From Curtobacterium sp. MCPF17_002 (GTDB lineage Bacteria > Actinomycetota > Actinomycetes > Actinomycetales > Microbacteriaceae), in the NCBI RefSeq assembly GCF_003234115.2, contig NZ_CP126251.1, forward strand, positions 3,758,212 through 3,822,211: a stretch of DNA of 64,000 bases, given 5' to 3'. Positions within the stretch are counted from its first letter, which is position 1, and each line of letters begins with the position of its first letter. The notes under the pieces are model-generated. The model had not been told where the DNA came from and ran no database searches. It saw only the letters and a program-made list of their open reading frames with translations. This document shows, in pieces, positions 25,117-31,667 of the stretch. Position numbers and translations under genes: made by a program.

Positions 25117-25455
25117 ATGCCCAAGCAGGAGACCGAGATGCTCAAGGGCATCCTCGAGGGGATCGTCCTCGCCGTGCTCGTCGGCCGACCGGCCCACGGG
25201 TACGAGATCACCGCCTGGCTCCGGGAGCAGGGCTTCACCGACATCGCCGAGGGCACGATCTACGCCCTGCTCGTCCGCATCGAGCAGCGCGGCCTCGTCG
25301 ACGTCGAGAAGGTCCCGTCGGAGAAGGGCCCGCCGCGCAAGGTGTTCACCCTGAACACCCGCGGCCGCGAACAGCTCGACGACTTCTGGACGGCGTGGGC
25401 CTTCCTCAGCGACCGACTCGAGCAGCTGCACGACACCACGAACGGACAGGACTGA
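25117..25455 (+). CDS. PadR-family transcriptional regulator (short type)
   Basis: 112 residues, the short subfamily-2 PadR lacking the C-terminal helical domain. EMLKGILEGIVLAVLVGRPAHGYEI and EGTIYALLVRIEQRGLVDVEKV form the winged helix, with a wing GPPRKVFTLNTRGREQL. It starts the operon PadR-DUF1048-ABC ATPase-ABC permease, a gene set common in actinobacteria and Firmicutes. Start has an AGGAGGAG ribosome site. It probably represses from 25021-25085 and is induced by an exported drug. Confidence 0.92.
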   Translation: MPKQETEMLKGILEGIVLAVLVGRPAHGYEITAWLREQGFTDIAEGTIYALLVRIEQRGLVDVEKVPSEKGPPRKVFTLNTRGREQLDDFWTAWAFLSDRLEQLHDTTNGQD

Positions 25456-25457
25456 CC

Positions 25458-25874
25458 ATGGGCATCTCGATCTCCGACATCACGACCAAGCTCATCGGCG
25501 ACAAGAAGCGCTGGCGGGCGTACAAGGCCCGCACGGCGACGCTGCCGACGAGTCACCGCACCGCCGTCGACGGCATCGAGCGGTACCTCATGTACACCGG
25601 CCCGAGCGACGGCGACCAGCTCATGCGCATGCTCGACGACCTCGCCGACCTGTTCGAGCAGAGCGCCGCGGACGGCACGAGCGTCCGCACCGTCGTCGGT
25701 GACGACCCGATCGCCTTCGCCGAGGACTTCAAGGCGAACTACGGCCTCGGCTCCTGGTTGAGCAAGGAACAGCAGCGCCTGGTGGACGCGATCGCCCAAG
25801 CCGACGAGACAGACGCAGACCACACGGACCACACGGACGACGACGAGACGGCGCGGGGAGGCGATCCCGCATGA
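25458..25874 (+). CDS. DUF1048-family protein
   Basis: 138 residues, helical. ITTKLIGDKKRWRAYKARTATLPTSHRTAVDGIERYLMY and the C-terminal DPIAFAEDFKANYG are the DUF1048 hallmarks. The family is nearly always encoded beside a PadR regulator and is thought to work with it, but its action is not established. The acidic Asp/His/Thr tail (DETDADHTDHTDDDET) is unusual and could bind metal or be disordered. Starts 2 nt after the PadR stop and overlaps the ATPase start (ATGA). Confidence 0.88.
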   Translation: MGISISDITTKLIGDKKRWRAYKARTATLPTSHRTAVDGIERYLMYTGPSDGDQLMRMLDDLADLFEQSAADGTSVRTVVGDDPIAFAEDFKANYGLGSWLSKEQQRLVDAIAQADETDADHTDHTDDDETARGGDPA

Positions 25875-26695
25875 GCACGGCCATCCGGGTCCGCGGACTC
25901 GAGAAGTCCTTCGGCGACCTGCACGTCCTCCGCGGGGTCGACCTCGACGTCGAGGCCGGCACGGTGACCGCCCTGCTCGGCTCCAACGGCGCGGGCAAGA
26001 CCACCGCGATCCGGATCCTGGCGACGCTCGCGAAGGCCACGGGCGGCACCGCCCTCGTCGCCGGACACGACGTCGCCGCCGCACCGGGCGCCGTCCGCGA
26101 GGCGATCAGCCTCACCGGGCAGTTCGCCGCCGTGGACGAGGTGCTCACCGGCCGCGAGAACCTCGTCCTCGTCGCCCGGCTGCGCCACCTCCCGCACGCC
26201 GGCCGCATCGCCGACGGCCTGCTCGACCGCTTCTCGCTGACCGAGGCCGGGTCCCGGCGAGCAGGGACCTACTCGGGCGGGATGCGGCGCCGGCTCGACA
26301 TCGCGATGAGCCTCATCGGCGAGCCCGCCGTGGTCTTCCTCGACGAACCCACCACGGGCCTCGACCCGGAGGCACGCCTCGAGGTCTGGGACGCCGTCCG
26401 CGCCCTCGCCGCCAGCGGCACCACCGTGCTGCTGACGACGCAGTACCTCGACGAGGCCGAGCAGCTCGCGGACCGGATCGCGATCCTGCACGAGGGCCGC
26501 ATCATCGCGGACGGCACCCTCGCCGAGCTCCGACGGCTGCTCCCGCCCGCCCGGGTCGAGTACGTCGAGAAGCAGCCGACGCTCGAAGACGTCTTCCTCG
26601 CCGTGATCGGGCACGACACCGCCGGCAACGGCACCGCCGGGCACGACACCGCCGGCGCCCGCACCGCCGGACCGCACCAGAAGGAGGTCGCGTGA
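25871..26695 (+). CDS. ABC transporter ATP-binding protein, DrrA (daunorubicin resistance) type
   Basis: 274 residues. Walker A GSNGAGKTTAIR, Q-loop TGQFAAVDEVLTGREN, signature YSGGMRRRLDIAMSL, Walker B VVFLDEPTTGLDPEAR and the DrrA-type tail VEYVEKQPTLEDVFLAVIG are present. It energises drug export with the next gene. The C-terminus carries a Gly/His/Thr/Ala repeat (GHDTAG, NGTAG, GHDTAG, ARTAG) from a tandem DNA repeat at 26611-26670, absent from typical family members. Confidence 0.94.
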   Translation: MSTAIRVRGLEKSFGDLHVLRGVDLDVEAGTVTALLGSNGAGKTTAIRILATLAKATGGTALVAGHDVAAAPGAVREAISLTGQFAAVDEVLTGRENLVLVARLRHLPHAGRIADGLLDRFSLTEAGSRRAGTYSGGMRRRLDIAMSLIGEPAVVFLDEPTTGLDPEARLEVWDAVRALAASGTTVLLTTQYLDEAEQLADRIAILHEGRIIADGTLAELRRLLPPARVEYVEKQPTLEDVFLAVIGHDTAGNGTAGHDTAGARTAGPHQKEVA

Positions 26696-27456
26696 TGAGC
26701 GCCCACCCGATCCACGACACCGCCGTCCTGACCGGACGCTCCCTCAAGCACGTCTGGCGGAGCCCCGACACGATCATCACCACCGCCGTGATGCCGATCG
26801 CCTTCCTCCTGCTCTTCGTGTACGTCTTCGGCGGCGCGATCGACACCGGCACCGGCTCGTACGTCGACTACCTGCTGCCCGGGATCCTGCTCATCACCGT
26901 GGCGTCCGGGGTGGCGTACACCTCGTACCGACTGTTCCTCGACCTGCAGGCAGGCATCGACGAGCGCTTCCGATCGATGCCCATCGTCCGCGCGGCGTCG
27001 CTCTGGGCGCACGTCCTCACCTCCCTCGTCGCGAACCTCGTCTCGGTGACGGTGGTCGTGGCGGTCGCCGTGCTGATGGGCTTCCGGAGCGGTGCCGGCA
27101 TCGGCGCGTGGCTCGCGGTGCTCGGCATCCTGGTGCTGTTCACGCTCGCCCTCACGTGGGTCGCGGTCGTGGCCGGCCTGTCCGCGAAGTCGGTCGACGG
27201 GGCGAGTGCGTTCTCGTACCCGCTGATCTTCCTGCCCTTCATCAGCTCGGCGTTCGTGCCGACGGACACGATGCCGGGTCCGGTCCGCTGGTTCGCGGAA
27301 CACCAACCGGTCACGTCGATCGTCGACTCGATCCGTGCGCTGTTCGCCGGGCAACCGCTCGACGCCGACCTCTGGGTCGCCCTGGCCTGGTGCACGGGGA
27401 TCCTGCTCGTCGCCTTCGGCGCCGCGACCCTGGTGCAGCGTCGTCGGGTCGGCTGA
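26695..27456 (+). CDS. ABC-2-type permease, DrrB type
   Basis: 253 residues with six predicted helices in ABC2_membrane layout: TAVMPIAFLLLFVYVFGGAI, YLLPGILLITVASGVAYTS, LVSVTVVVAVAVLMGF, LAVLGILVLFTLALTW, FSYPLIFLPFISSAFV with the PVRWFAEHQPVTSIVDSIRAL signature, and a last helix at LAWCTGILLVAFGAATLV. It exports a hydrophobic drug together with the ATPase. ATG 26695 is preferred to the GTG at 26692 because AAGGAGGT then sits 6 nt away. Confidence 0.92.
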   Translation: MSAHPIHDTAVLTGRSLKHVWRSPDTIITTAVMPIAFLLLFVYVFGGAIDTGTGSYVDYLLPGILLITVASGVAYTSYRLFLDLQAGIDERFRSMPIVRAASLWAHVLTSLVANLVSVTVVVAVAVLMGFRSGAGIGAWLAVLGILVLFTLALTWVAVVAGLSAKSVDGASAFSYPLIFLPFISSAFVPTDTMPGPVRWFAEHQPVTSIVDSIRALFAGQPLDADLWVALAWCTGILLVAFGAATLVQRRRVG

Positions 27457-27467
27457 CGTGACCAGTC

Positions 27468-27515
27468 GACGGCCTGGAGGCCCGTGGCGGCGCCGCCACG
27501 GGCCTCCAGGCCGTC
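27468..27515. repeat. GGAGGC palindrome, copy 7 (perfect 48-bp palindrome)
   Basis: Two 24-bp arms meet at 27491/27492 with no mismatch. The core is GGAGGCCCGTGGCGGC, a variant of the common GGAGGCGCG. It lies after the permease stop and before the leaderless promoter at 27563. Probable terminator of the PadR/ABC operon. Confidence 0.8.
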
Positions 27516-27575
27516 TGCCGGTCACCTGCAGGGCGTCACCCGGTCCACGGAGCCGCCACGAGTAGCGTCCGCCGC

Positions 27576-28217
27576 ATGAGCGACATCATCCTGTTCGGTG
27601 GCCACGGCAAGGTCGCGCTCCTCGCGACGCGCATCCTCAGCGACCGTGGACACCGGGTCACCTCCGTCATCCGCGACCCCGACCAGGCGGACGAGATCCG
27701 CGCCCACGGCGGCGAGCCGCACGTGGCGGACATCCAGCAGCAGACCATCACCGACTTCGCCGAGCTGATCCACGGGCACGACGCCGTCGTGTGGTCCGCC
27801 GGAGCCGGCGGCGGATCGGCCGACCGCACCTGGGCCATCGACCGCGACGCCGCCGTGCTGTCGGTGCAGGGCGCCGCCAAGGCCGGCGTCGACCGCTACG
27901 TGATGGTGTCCTGGTCGGGGTCCCTCCTCGATCACGGCGTGCCGCAGGACAACGACTTCTTCGCGTACGCGCAGTCGAAGATGATCGCCGACGCGGTGCT
28001 CCGCGACTCGGGCCTGCGCTGGACGGTCGTCGCGCCGAGCACCCTGACGGACGACGAGCCGACCGGCTCGATCGACTGGGACGGCTCCTCGAGCGAGGTC
28101 CCGCGCGGGGACGTCGCGCACGTCGTCGCCGACGCCCTCGAGACCGACGCGACCGTGGGCCGGACGATCCGCTTCAACACCGGGTCGACGCCGATCGCGG
28201 ACTTCCTGCGGAGCTGA
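27576..28217 (+). CDS. NAD(P)-binding SDR-type protein (NmrA-like)
   Basis: 213 residues. DIILFGGHGKVALLATRILSDRGHRVTSVIR is an atypical SDR Rossmann motif (GxxGxxA), then VVWSAGAGGG, and YVMVSWSG...FFAYAQSKMIADAVL gives the Tyr-x3-Lys pair, with LRWTVVAPSTLTDDEPTG afterwards. These proteins act as NAD(P)H-dependent reductases or redox sensors. Leaderless (TAGCGT 27563-27568). Two nt separate its stop from the hydrolase gene. Confidence 0.88.
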   Translation: MSDIILFGGHGKVALLATRILSDRGHRVTSVIRDPDQADEIRAHGGEPHVADIQQQTITDFAELIHGHDAVVWSAGAGGGSADRTWAIDRDAAVLSVQGAAKAGVDRYVMVSWSGSLLDHGVPQDNDFFAYAQSKMIADAVLRDSGLRWTVVAPSTLTDDEPTGSIDWDGSSSEVPRGDVAHVVADALETDATVGRTIRFNTGSTPIADFLRS

Positions 28218-28219
28218 CC

Positions 28220-28939
28220 GTGCCGACCCCGACGCTCCTGTTCGTCCACGGTGCCCTCGTCCGCGACGGTGACTGGTGGTGGTCCCGCACTGCCGACCTC
28301 CTCCGGCAGCGCACCGGCATCGAGAGCCGCGCCGTCGCACTGCCGTCCTGCGGCGAGACGGACGGAGGCGGCGGCGACCTCGCCGACGACGCCGCCGCAC
28401 TCCGCCGTGCCCTCGACGGGACCACGTCGGCCATCGTCGTCGGGCACTCCTACGGCGGCACCGTGATCGCCGAGGCCGGACCACACCCCGCCGTGCGGCA
28501 CCTGCTCCTCGTGTCGTCCTACCTGCCCGAGGTCGGCTCCACGCAGGGGTCGATCATGTCCACCGAGCCGGACCCCGTCACGATCCGGCCGGACGACTCC
28601 GGCCGGATCGTGCTCGACGGGTACGACGTGGCGTCGTTCGGCGCCCGGTTCCTGCAGGACGCCGACGAGGCGACGCAGCAGGCAGCGTGGGAGCGGACCA
28701 CCGCGCAGGACCTCCGTGCGTTCGGGACCCCGACGAGTGCGGCCGGCTGGTCCGGTGTCGACTCGACGGCGATCGTCTGCACGGAGGACCGATCGACGAC
28801 CGTCGGGCTCCAACGGCTGCACGCGGCCCGGGCGACCCGTACCGTGGAACTGCCGACCGGGCACCACCCGTTCATCACCCGGCCGGACCTGGTCGTGGAG
28901 CAGATCGAGGCGGTGCTGGCTCAGGCGAACTGGGCGTAG
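28220..28939 (+). CDS. alpha/beta hydrolase
   Basis: 239 residues. TLLFVHGALVRDGDWWW is the oxyanion-hole region, VVGHSYGGTV the nucleophile elbow (Ser) and LPTGHHPFITRPD supplies the terminal His. It resembles small esterases of the EstC/pyrethroid-hydrolase-like group. GTG start, 2 nt after the previous gene, so likely co-transcribed. The 3' end overlaps the convergent SDR gene by 19 bp. Confidence 0.87.
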   Translation: MPTPTLLFVHGALVRDGDWWWSRTADLLRQRTGIESRAVALPSCGETDGGGGDLADDAAALRRALDGTTSAIVVGHSYGGTVIAEAGPHPAVRHLLLVSSYLPEVGSTQGSIMSTEPDPVTIRPDDSGRIVLDGYDVASFGARFLQDADEATQQAAWERTTAQDLRAFGTPTSAAGWSGVDSTAIVCTEDRSTTVGLQRLHAARATRTVELPTGHHPFITRPDLVVEQIEAVLAQANWA

Positions 28940-29622
28940 AACCCCTCCGGCGCGTGCGCGAGCGAGGCCTTCACGAGCGCGCTCCACTCGTCCACGACGA
29001 CCTCGGCCGCGTCCCGCTCGACGCCGTCGAGCGACGCCTTCGCCACCTCGGCCGGGTCGATCATCGGGCCGTCGTACCCGGCCATGATGTCGGTGTCGGC
29101 CGCGCCGAGGTGGAGTCCCTGCACGCTGATGCCCTTCCCGGCCAGCTCGAGCCGGACCGCGTTCGTCATGTTCCACTCCGCTGCCTTCGCCGCCGCGTAC
29201 CCGCCGGAGCCCGGGTGCACGAACCACGACAGCGCTGACAGGACGTTGACGATCCCACCGCCGCCGTTCGCCTCGATGACCGGCGCGAACGCCCGGACCA
29301 TCTCGAGGTTGCCCCAGAAGTGCGTGTCCATCTCGCGGCGGACGTCCGTCAGGTCGCCGGTGACGAGCGAGCCCTGGGTGGCGATGCCGGCGTTGTTGAC
29401 GAGCAGCGTCACGTCGGACGCTGCCGCAGCGGCAGCGGCGATCGAGGCGTCGTCGGTGATGTCGAGCGGCAGCACCTCGACGCCGGCGATGTCGACGAGC
29501 TCGGGCCGCCGAGCGGTGGCGTAGACCTTGGCCGCGCCACGTTCGAGCAGCTGCAGGGCGAAGCGTCGTCCGATGCCACGGTTCGAGCCCGTGACGAGTG
29601 CGACCGATCCAGCGATGTCCAT
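28921..29622 (-). CDS. SDR-family oxidoreductase
   Basis: 233 residues, classical SDR. VALVTGSNRGIGRRFALQLLERG, LLVNNAGIA, IVNVLSALSWF (Ser), YAAAKAAEWNM (Tyr-x3-Lys) and GADTDIMAGYD (after the active site) are intact. It is an NAD(P)-dependent alcohol or carbonyl oxidoreductase of unknown substrate. It is divergent from the MerR gene (29718), which is the likely regulator. Confidence 0.92.
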   Translation of the reverse strand: MDIAGSVALVTGSNRGIGRRFALQLLERGAAKVYATARRPELVDIAGVEVLPLDITDDASIAAAAAAASDVTLLVNNAGIATQGSLVTGDLTDVRREMDTHFWGNLEMVRAFAPVIEANGGGGIVNVLSALSWFVHPGSGGYAAAKAAEWNMTNAVRLELAGKGISVQGLHLGAADTDIMAGYDGPMIDPAEVAKASLDGVERDAAEVVVDEWSALVKASLAHAPEGFYAQFA

Positions 29623-29675
29623 GGTGTTCCTCCTGCCGCGCGGGCCCTTCCCGCTCCGGCTCGGCTACGCTAAGA

Positions 29676-29693
29676 CCTCACATGGATGTCAGG
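29676..29693. promoter_or_regulatory. MerR-type operator
   Basis: CCTCACATGGATGTCAGG is an imperfect palindrome with ACAT-GG-ATGT at its centre, between the divergent SDR and MerR genes. MerR proteins bind such dyads inside an over-long promoter spacer, so control of one or both genes is likely. Confidence 0.65.
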
Positions 29694-29717
29694 GGCAAGC
29701 CCGGATCGGAGAACCAC

Positions 29718-30098
29718 ATGCGCATCGGTGACCTCGCTGCCGAGACCGGGGTGAGCGTCCGTTCGCTCCGGTACTACGAGGAGCAGGGACTGCTCGCCGC
29801 CGACCGCACGCCGAGCGGCCAGCGCACCTACGGACCGGCGGCCGTCGAACGGGTGCAGCTCGTGCAGCAGCTCTTCGGCGCCGGGCTGCCGAGCCGCACG
29901 ATCGTGCAGCTGCTGCCGTGCGTCGACGCCGGTGTGGCGACGCCGGAGTCCTTCGCGCTGCTCGTCGCCGAACGCGACCGGATCACCGCGCAGATGGCGG
30001 AACTCGAGGCCGCACGCGACCGACTCGACGACGTGATCACGATCACCGAGCACCCGACGGCCGAGCACTGCCCGGCGCTCCGGCCCCAGGCCGCCTGA
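29718..30098 (+). CDS. MerR-family transcriptional regulator
   Basis: 126 residues. MRIGDLAAETGVSVRSLRYYEEQGLLAADRTPSGQRTYG is the MerR winged HTH, followed by a dimerisation coiled coil (LVAERDRITAQMAELEAARDRLDDVITI). The C-terminus has a single Cys pair region (CV at about 76, CPALRP at the end) without a clear metal motif, so an organic inducer is more likely. GGAG ribosome site; ATG 29718. Confidence 0.9.
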   Translation: MRIGDLAAETGVSVRSLRYYEEQGLLAADRTPSGQRTYGPAAVERVQLVQQLFGAGLPSRTIVQLLPCVDAGVATPESFALLVAERDRITAQMAELEAARDRLDDVITITEHPTAEHCPALRPQAA

Positions 30099-30153
30099 GC
30101 GGGGGCGGCGCCGCGCTGCGCCGCGCTGGTGCGAGCGCCCCGCGCCGCGGTCC

Positions 30154-30218
30154 TGGTGCGAGGTTCCGTAATCCGTGCGACGCCGCGCGGGTCGCACCGA
30201 GAACGCAACCTCGCACCA
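30154..30218. repeat. nested intergenic inverted repeat TGGTGCGAGGTT
   Basis: Outer arms TGGTGCGAGGTT (30154-30165) and AACCTCGCACCA (30207-30218), inner arms GTGCGAC (30175-30181) and GTCGCAC (30191-30197). A further TGGTGCGAG half-copy is at 30127-30135. It lies between the convergent MerR and AraC genes. It could terminate both transcripts, but it resembles the other long intergenic inverted repeats in architecture. Confidence 0.75.
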
Positions 30219-30244
30219 CGACGACCCACACGCCGCGCCCGCGG

Positions 30245-31192
30245 TCACCTCCGTCGTGCGGCCTGCCACGTCTCCCGCGGCAGCACGCCGAACTCGTCGC
30301 GGTAGCTCCCCGCGAAGCGCCCGAGGTGCGCGAAGCCCGCGGCCCGCGCGATCTCGCCGATGCTCCGCTCGTCGCCGGACTCGAGCTGCTCCCGTGCCAG
30401 CAGCAGCCGGATGCGCCGCAGGTACGTCGTCGGCGTGATGCCGTGGTGTCGCCGGAAGGCCTCCTGCAGCCCGCGGACGCTCAGGCCGGCCGCGGCGGCC
30501 ACGTCGTCGACGGTGATCTGCTCGGTCGCGTGGTCGAGCAGGAAACCCTCGGCCCGTGCGAAGCGTGCGGCCGCGGCCGTGCGGGGTTCGTGCTGCCCCA
30601 CGGGCCAGTGCGGGATCGCGGTGAGCAGCCCGCTCGCCGCGAACCGGGTCAGTTCGCGTTCCCGTTCCGCGGTGATCTCAGCGGGGCCACGCAGCACCTC
30701 GGACGCGACGGCACGGACCATCAGCCACCAGGCCGCGAGCGCCGGGCCCTCGGGGATGTGGCGCGGCCGGAACTCGAGGGGACCGGGGTGCCAGGCGCCA
30801 CGCTCCGCCGCGACCTGCTCGACGACCGTGCGGTCGATGCGGATGAGGTCGAGCTGGAAACGGTCCCAGAGGACGCGCTGCGGATCGTGGCGGAACAGGA
30901 CGGGCCGTCCGGTCTGGACGGCTTCGCCGTCGACCCGTCCGTGCCCGGACTTGATCCAGAACACCGTCATCGCCGCGTCGGCCTCGACGTCGGCGGACAC
31001 GACACCGGTGCACGCCATGGACACCAGGGAGAGCAGGTCGGTGCCGCGCCGCCGCGCCTCGAACTCGAGCGCGGCCCGGCCGTCCTCGACGCGGGCCGAG
31101 CGCACGTCGGGCAGCTGCGTCACCAGTTCCGCCGCGGTGGACGGGTCAACGGCGGTCGCGGACCACTGCGCCCGCTGGAGCATGCCGGCCAT
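30245..31192 (-). CDS. AraC-family transcriptional regulator
   Basis: 315 residues. The N-terminal part (VSADVEADAAMTVFWIKSGHGRV, then HDPQRVLWDRFQLDLIRIDRTVVEQVAA) resembles the AraC-binding-like cupin domain. The C-terminal HTH_18 is complete: ITVDDVAAAAGLSVRGLQEAFRRHHGITPTTYLRRIRLLLARE and SIGEIARAAGFAHLGRFAGSYRDEFG. Start ATG 31192 lies 2 nt after the stop of a 28-codon P-loop remnant that has its own promoter, suggesting translation by reinitiation. Inducer unknown. Confidence 0.87.
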   Translation of the reverse strand: MAGMLQRAQWSATAVDPSTAAELVTQLPDVRSARVEDGRAALEFEARRRGTDLLSLVSMACTGVVSADVEADAAMTVFWIKSGHGRVDGEAVQTGRPVLFRHDPQRVLWDRFQLDLIRIDRTVVEQVAAERGAWHPGPLEFRPRHIPEGPALAAWWLMVRAVASEVLRGPAEITAERERELTRFAASGLLTAIPHWPVGQHEPRTAAAARFARAEGFLLDHATEQITVDDVAAAAGLSVRGLQEAFRRHHGITPTTYLRRIRLLLAREQLESGDERSIGEIARAAGFAHLGRFAGSYRDEFGVLPRETWQAARRR

Positions 31193-31194
31193 GG

Positions 31195-31281
31195 TCAGGC
31201 CTTCCCGGGCAGGAGTGGCTGCAGGAGCCTGCTGGTCGTCGTCTTCCCGACGCCGTGGGTGCCGTTGAGCCACACGATCAT
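31195..31281 (-). pseudogene. N-terminal remnant of a P-loop NTPase gene
   Basis: 28 codons encoding MIVWLNGTHGVGKTTTSRLLQ..., i.e. the first strand and intact Walker A (GxxxxGKT) of an AAA/kinase-like ATPase, then a stop. The rest of the ATPase gene is absent, replaced by the AraC gene. The original leaderless promoter survives (TACGGT 31293-31288, six nt before the ATG). The leftover may now serve as a leader peptide for the AraC gene. Confidence 0.7.
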
Positions 31282-31351
31282 GCTCGGACCGTAGCGCACG
31301 AAACGGCATGGTCGGGAGTGGACGGACCGGACTGGCCGCCGACGGCACTGC

Positions 31352-31639
31352 TCAGCGCCGGTACGGTTCGTCCGCGTCCTCGGGTCGGACGGCCCCCCGG
31401 ACGGTGAGGGGTGTGGCCGTGTACCGCCCGCGGCCGTGCCGTCGGTCACTGATCGCGACGGTGAGGAGCACCCCGCCAAGGACGGTCCAGACGCCTCCGA
31501 TGACCCAGCGCCACGTCTCCGTGCCGAGCACGGCGAGCGTGAGCCACAGCACGCCGATCAGGGTCCAGGCGATGCCCTGCCAGATGCGCGGGCGACCGAC
31601 GATCGTCCGCCAGGGGTCGCGACCGGCTTCGTTGCTCAT
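31352..31639 (-). CDS. small two-helix membrane protein
   Basis: 95 residues. Two hydrophobic helices (about 19-38 and 44-62) are linked by a short turn TETWRW, with basic tails on both sides (SDRRHGRGRY). No family recognised. Leaderless (TAGCCT 31651-31646, six nt before the ATG). Monocistronic. Confidence 0.7.
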   Translation of the reverse strand: MSNEAGRDPWRTIVGRPRIWQGIAWTLIGVLWLTLAVLGTETWRWVIGGVWTVLGGVLLTVAISDRRHGRGRYTATPLTVRGAVRPEDADEPYRR

Positions 31640-31667
31640 GACGGAAGGCTAACCCGGCGCGCCGGGT

